Source of the DNA: Candidatus Aminicenantota bacterium
Lineage (GTDB): Bacteria; Acidobacteriota; Aminicenantia; S016-38
Direction: 5' to 3'
Assembly: GCA_021161165.1 (NCBI GenBank)
Contig: JAGHBF010000089.1
Location: forward strand, 1-7,164
Length of the DNA stretch: 7,164 bases
A program made the position numbers and the translations under genes. Of this stretch, positions 5,905 to 7,164 are shown piece by piece (the stretch's first letter is position 1; every line of letters begins with the position of its first letter). The notes under the pieces are model-generated. The model searched no databases and was not told the origin of the DNA. It saw only the letters and a program-made list of their open reading frames with translations.

Positions 5905-6174
5905 ATGTACTGGTATAACCCATGGTATGGATATGGATTTGGATATGGTTTCGGCTGGGGTCGTGGCTGGGGTCGTGGCTGGGGTCGTGGCTGGGGCCGT
6001 GGCTGGGGTAGAGGCTTCTGCCGCTGGGCATGGGGATGGCCTTATTATGGCGGTTACTATGGTGCCTACCCTGGTGCCTATTATCCCGGCTATTACTCCT
6101 ACCCCGGCTATTATGGGGTAAATCCCTATTATTCCTATACCAATGTTTCCCAGTCAGAGTCCCAGAACAAATAG
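5905..6174 (+). CDS. Gly/Tyr/Trp/Arg low-complexity protein with GWGR repeats
   Basis: An 89-residue protein of unknown function. By hand count it has 23 Gly, 20 Tyr, 10 Trp, 3 Phe and 6 Arg, so about 37% of residues are aromatic. Residues 1-16 are a YG/FG-rich head and 17-36 are five GWGR units. Then comes GFCRWAWGWP (37-46), and a tyrosine-rich stretch with PGYY and GAY units (47-71) before a polar tail. There is no signal peptide, transmembrane segment or coiled coil. It is expected to be disordered or self-associating. The start at 5905 follows GGAGG (5893-5897) by 7 bases; a longer in-frame reading from further upstream lacks an SD and overlaps the previous gene. In many anaerobes, NifX-like genes sit next to short Gly/Arg-rich DUF5320 proteins with GRGxG-type repeats. 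This may be a divergent relative that lacks the usual C-terminal coiled coil, but the link is inferred from position and composition. Confidence 0.75.
   Translation: MYWYNPWYGYGFGYGFGWGRGWGRGWGRGWGRGWGRGFCRWAWGWPYYGGYYGAYPGAYYPGYYSYPGYYGVNPYYSYTNVSQSESQNK
5953..6012 (+). repeat. Five tandem 12-bp repeats encoding GWGR
   Basis: The unit GGCTGGGGTCGT is repeated exactly three times (5953-5988), then with one change (5989-6000, TCGT to CCGT) and with three changes (6001-6012, TCGT to TAGA). Length is a multiple of three, so copy-number change would keep the reading frame. Confidence 0.95.
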
Positions 6175-6184
6175 GAGGTGAGCT

Positions 6185-6640
6185 ATGAAGGTTATGATTC
6201 CGGTTTCCGGACCCGGACTCCAGTTTCCGGTTGATCCCAGATTTGGTAGAGCTCCATATTATGCAGTGGTGGATACAGAAAACCCTGATAATGCTGAGGT
6301 CTTTCCGAATCCCTATGCCTTTTACCCTTCGGCAGCAGGGATAGCAGCGGCTCAACTTGCAATTCAGCGGGGAGTGCAGGCAGTTGTTGCTCCAGCAGTT
6401 GGTCCCAATGCTTCCATGGTGTTGATGTCTGCGGGCATAAGGATAATTCCATCCTTCGGCGGCATTGCCAGAGATTTGGTGGTGCAGTTAAAGGAGGGAA
6501 AAATTCCTCAAACTGCTCCTGCAGGGTGGATGCCTTCAGAAAAGGAGTTTCTGGAGGGACAGGTTTCTGCCCTCGAGAACCAGTTGAAACATCTCAAGCA
6601 ATGGCTTGAAGAATTAAAAAAGCAAAAGGAGGTAACATGA
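6185..6640 (+). CDS. NifX-like (dinitrogenase Fe-Mo cofactor family) protein with C-terminal coiled coil
   Basis: A 151-residue cytoplasmic protein. Residues 1-112 are a classic MTH1175-type domain of the Fe-Mo cofactor family: MKVMIPVSGPGL, then PVDPRFGRAPYYAVVD (15-30), AAGIAAAQ (50-57), GVQAVVAPAVGPNA (63-76) and a final amphipathic helix. Residues 117-149 form a separate charged helix with heptad-like hydrophobics (F122, V127, L130, L134, L137, L141, L144), probably a coiled coil for oligomerisation or partner binding. The domain has no Cys, and the only His (136) is in the coiled coil, so any metal cluster would be held without thiolates from this chain. AGGAGG (6173-6178) overlaps the previous stop and lies 6 bases before the ATG. 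The stop overlaps the next gene as ATGA. About 57% of the first 90 residues are identical to the next gene product, so the two are tandem paralogues. Confidence 0.92.
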   Translation: MKVMIPVSGPGLQFPVDPRFGRAPYYAVVDTENPDNAEVFPNPYAFYPSAAGIAAAQLAIQRGVQAVVAPAVGPNASMVLMSAGIRIIPSFGGIARDLVVQLKEGKIPQTAPAGWMPSEKEFLEGQVSALENQLKHLKQWLEELKKQKEVT

Positions 6641-7164
6641 GAATACTTGTTACAGCAACAGGCCCTGATCTTAATTCTCCGGTTGATCCGAGATTTGGTA
6701 GGGCTCCGTACTTTATAGTAGTGGATACGGAGAATCCACAGGATTTCAGAGCAATTCCCAACCCCAATGCTCAGGCAGCTTCCGGTGCAGGAATCGCAGC
6801 TGCCCAGATGGTACTTCAGGAAGGGGTACAGGCAGTGGTTTCCGGTGCCTTTGGACCCAACGCTCAATCGGTGCTTCAGAGCGGAGGGGTCAGACTTTTT
6901 AATGTGCCATCCAATATAACTGTTTCCCAGGCTATCGAAATGGTAGCCTCAGGACAGGCCACAGAAGCAGCACCATCTTCTCCAGCCGGTCCTGGATTCG
7001 GTCCAGGCTATGGTTCTGGTGGTGGCATCGGCCCAGGAGGTGGTTTCGGTCCTGGAGGGGGATTTGGCCCCGGCGGAGGATTCGGCAGAGGTCGTGGAGG
7101 CGGCCGGGGGAGAGGAGGCGGATTTGGTAGAGTACGTGGCGGCAGCTGGGGAAGAGGAGGCGGA
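6637..7164 (+). CDS. NifX-like protein with FG/RG-rich C-terminal tail (runs off window)
   Basis: The reading frame is open from the ATG at 6637 to the window edge, giving 176 residues with no stop. Residues 1-112 are an MTH1175-type Fe-Mo cofactor family domain (PVDPRFGRAPYFIVVD at 15-30, GAGIAAAQ at 50-57, GAFGPNA at 70-76). From about residue 113 a linker (AAPSSPAGPG) leads into FGPGYGSG, then four six-residue units GGG(I/F)G(P/R) at 128-151, then RG/RGG-rich sequence to the edge with one Phe and one Trp. There is no Cys or His in the visible part. AGGAGG at 6627-6632 lies 4 bases before the ATG, and the start overlaps the previous stop, so translation is probably coupled. Gly/Arg tails occur on other members of this family (MTH1175 itself ends in a short Arg-rich tail), but this one is long. 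The end of the gene and any downstream partners, such as Mrp/NBP35-type ATPases, lie outside the window. Confidence 0.9.
   Translation, partial: MRILVTATGPDLNSPVDPRFGRAPYFIVVDTENPQDFRAIPNPNAQAASGAGIAAAQMVLQEGVQAVVSGAFGPNAQSVLQSGGVRLFNVPSNITVSQAIEMVASGQATEAAPSSPAGPGFGPGYGSGGGIGPGGGFGPGGGFGPGGGFGRGRGGGRGRGGGFGRVRGGSWGRGGG
7018..7089 (+). repeat. Four 18-bp imperfect repeats encoding GGG(I/F)GP
   Basis: Four consecutive in-frame 18-base units encode GGGIGP, GGGFGP, GGGFGP and GGGFGR. The codons differ between copies although the peptides agree, so the peptide pattern appears to be under selection rather than a recent DNA slippage product. Confidence 0.85.

Noticed and set aside
5806..6174. Longer start for the low-complexity protein
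   Set aside because: The extension overlaps the end of the first NifX-like gene out of frame and lacks an SD, whereas the ATG at 5905 has GGAGG at ideal spacing.
5507..6355. Long minus-strand reading frame of 282 codons opposite the NifX-like operon
   Set aside because: Its product is His/Ser/Arg-rich nonsense created by the antisense of Gly/Trp/Tyr repeats, and it has no SD. Four well-supported plus-strand genes with family motifs or SDs occupy the same bases.

Overview
The window holds eight protein-coding genes and the control regions between them. I see no rRNA, tRNA, CRISPR array or insertion sequence. Coding density is high, Shine-Dalgarno (SD) sites are mostly strong GGAGG types, and two gene junctions are ATGA overlaps. 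The gene mix points to a bacterium with an anaerobic lifestyle: a sigma54 activator facing an operon of dinitrogenase iron-molybdenum cofactor (NifX/NifB-like) family proteins, plus secreted S9 peptidase and beta-propeller proteins. The S9 and propeller style recalls Acidobacteriota/Aminicenantes-type genomes, but that is a weak guess from protein style only.

Left part (1-2552, + strand): a secreted prolyl-oligopeptidase-family (S9) serine peptidase with an intact Ser-Asp-His triad, overlapping by ATGA with a protein of the dCTP deaminase/dUTPase superfamily. A pair of hairpins follows at 2558-2609. Middle part (2706-4045, + strand): a TATAAT box precedes a two-gene unit. It encodes a short secreted protein with ten cysteines that I do not recognise, and a signal-peptide-bearing protein that looks like a beta-propeller. 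The cysteine-rich gene is visibly more A/T-rich than the upstream genes.

Right part (4124-7164): a sigma54-dependent activator (PAS - AAA+ - Fis-type helix-turn-helix) on the minus strand faces a plus-strand operon. In the 169-base divergent gap there is an exact-looking -24/-12 promoter (TGGCAC-N5-TTGCT, 5513-5528) pointing at the operon. It also holds two TGTTTCAA-containing dyads 75 bp apart as enhancer candidates, and an extended -10 box for the activator itself. The operon encodes a NifX-like protein with a Trp/Arg/Lys tail, an 89-residue Gly/Tyr/Trp/Arg low-complexity protein built around five GWGR repeats, a NifX-like protein with a C-terminal coiled coil, and a NifX-like protein with an FG/RG-rich tail that runs off the window.

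The layout (activator, sigma54 promoter, NifX-family cargo) resembles the orange-protein (ORP) type metal-cluster systems of anaerobes such as Desulfovibrio. The low-complexity RG/aromatic modules and the near absence of Cys and His in the operon are the parts most worth pursuing. Both divergent transcripts are predicted to start at or within a few bases of their start codons, so they would be leaderless or nearly so.
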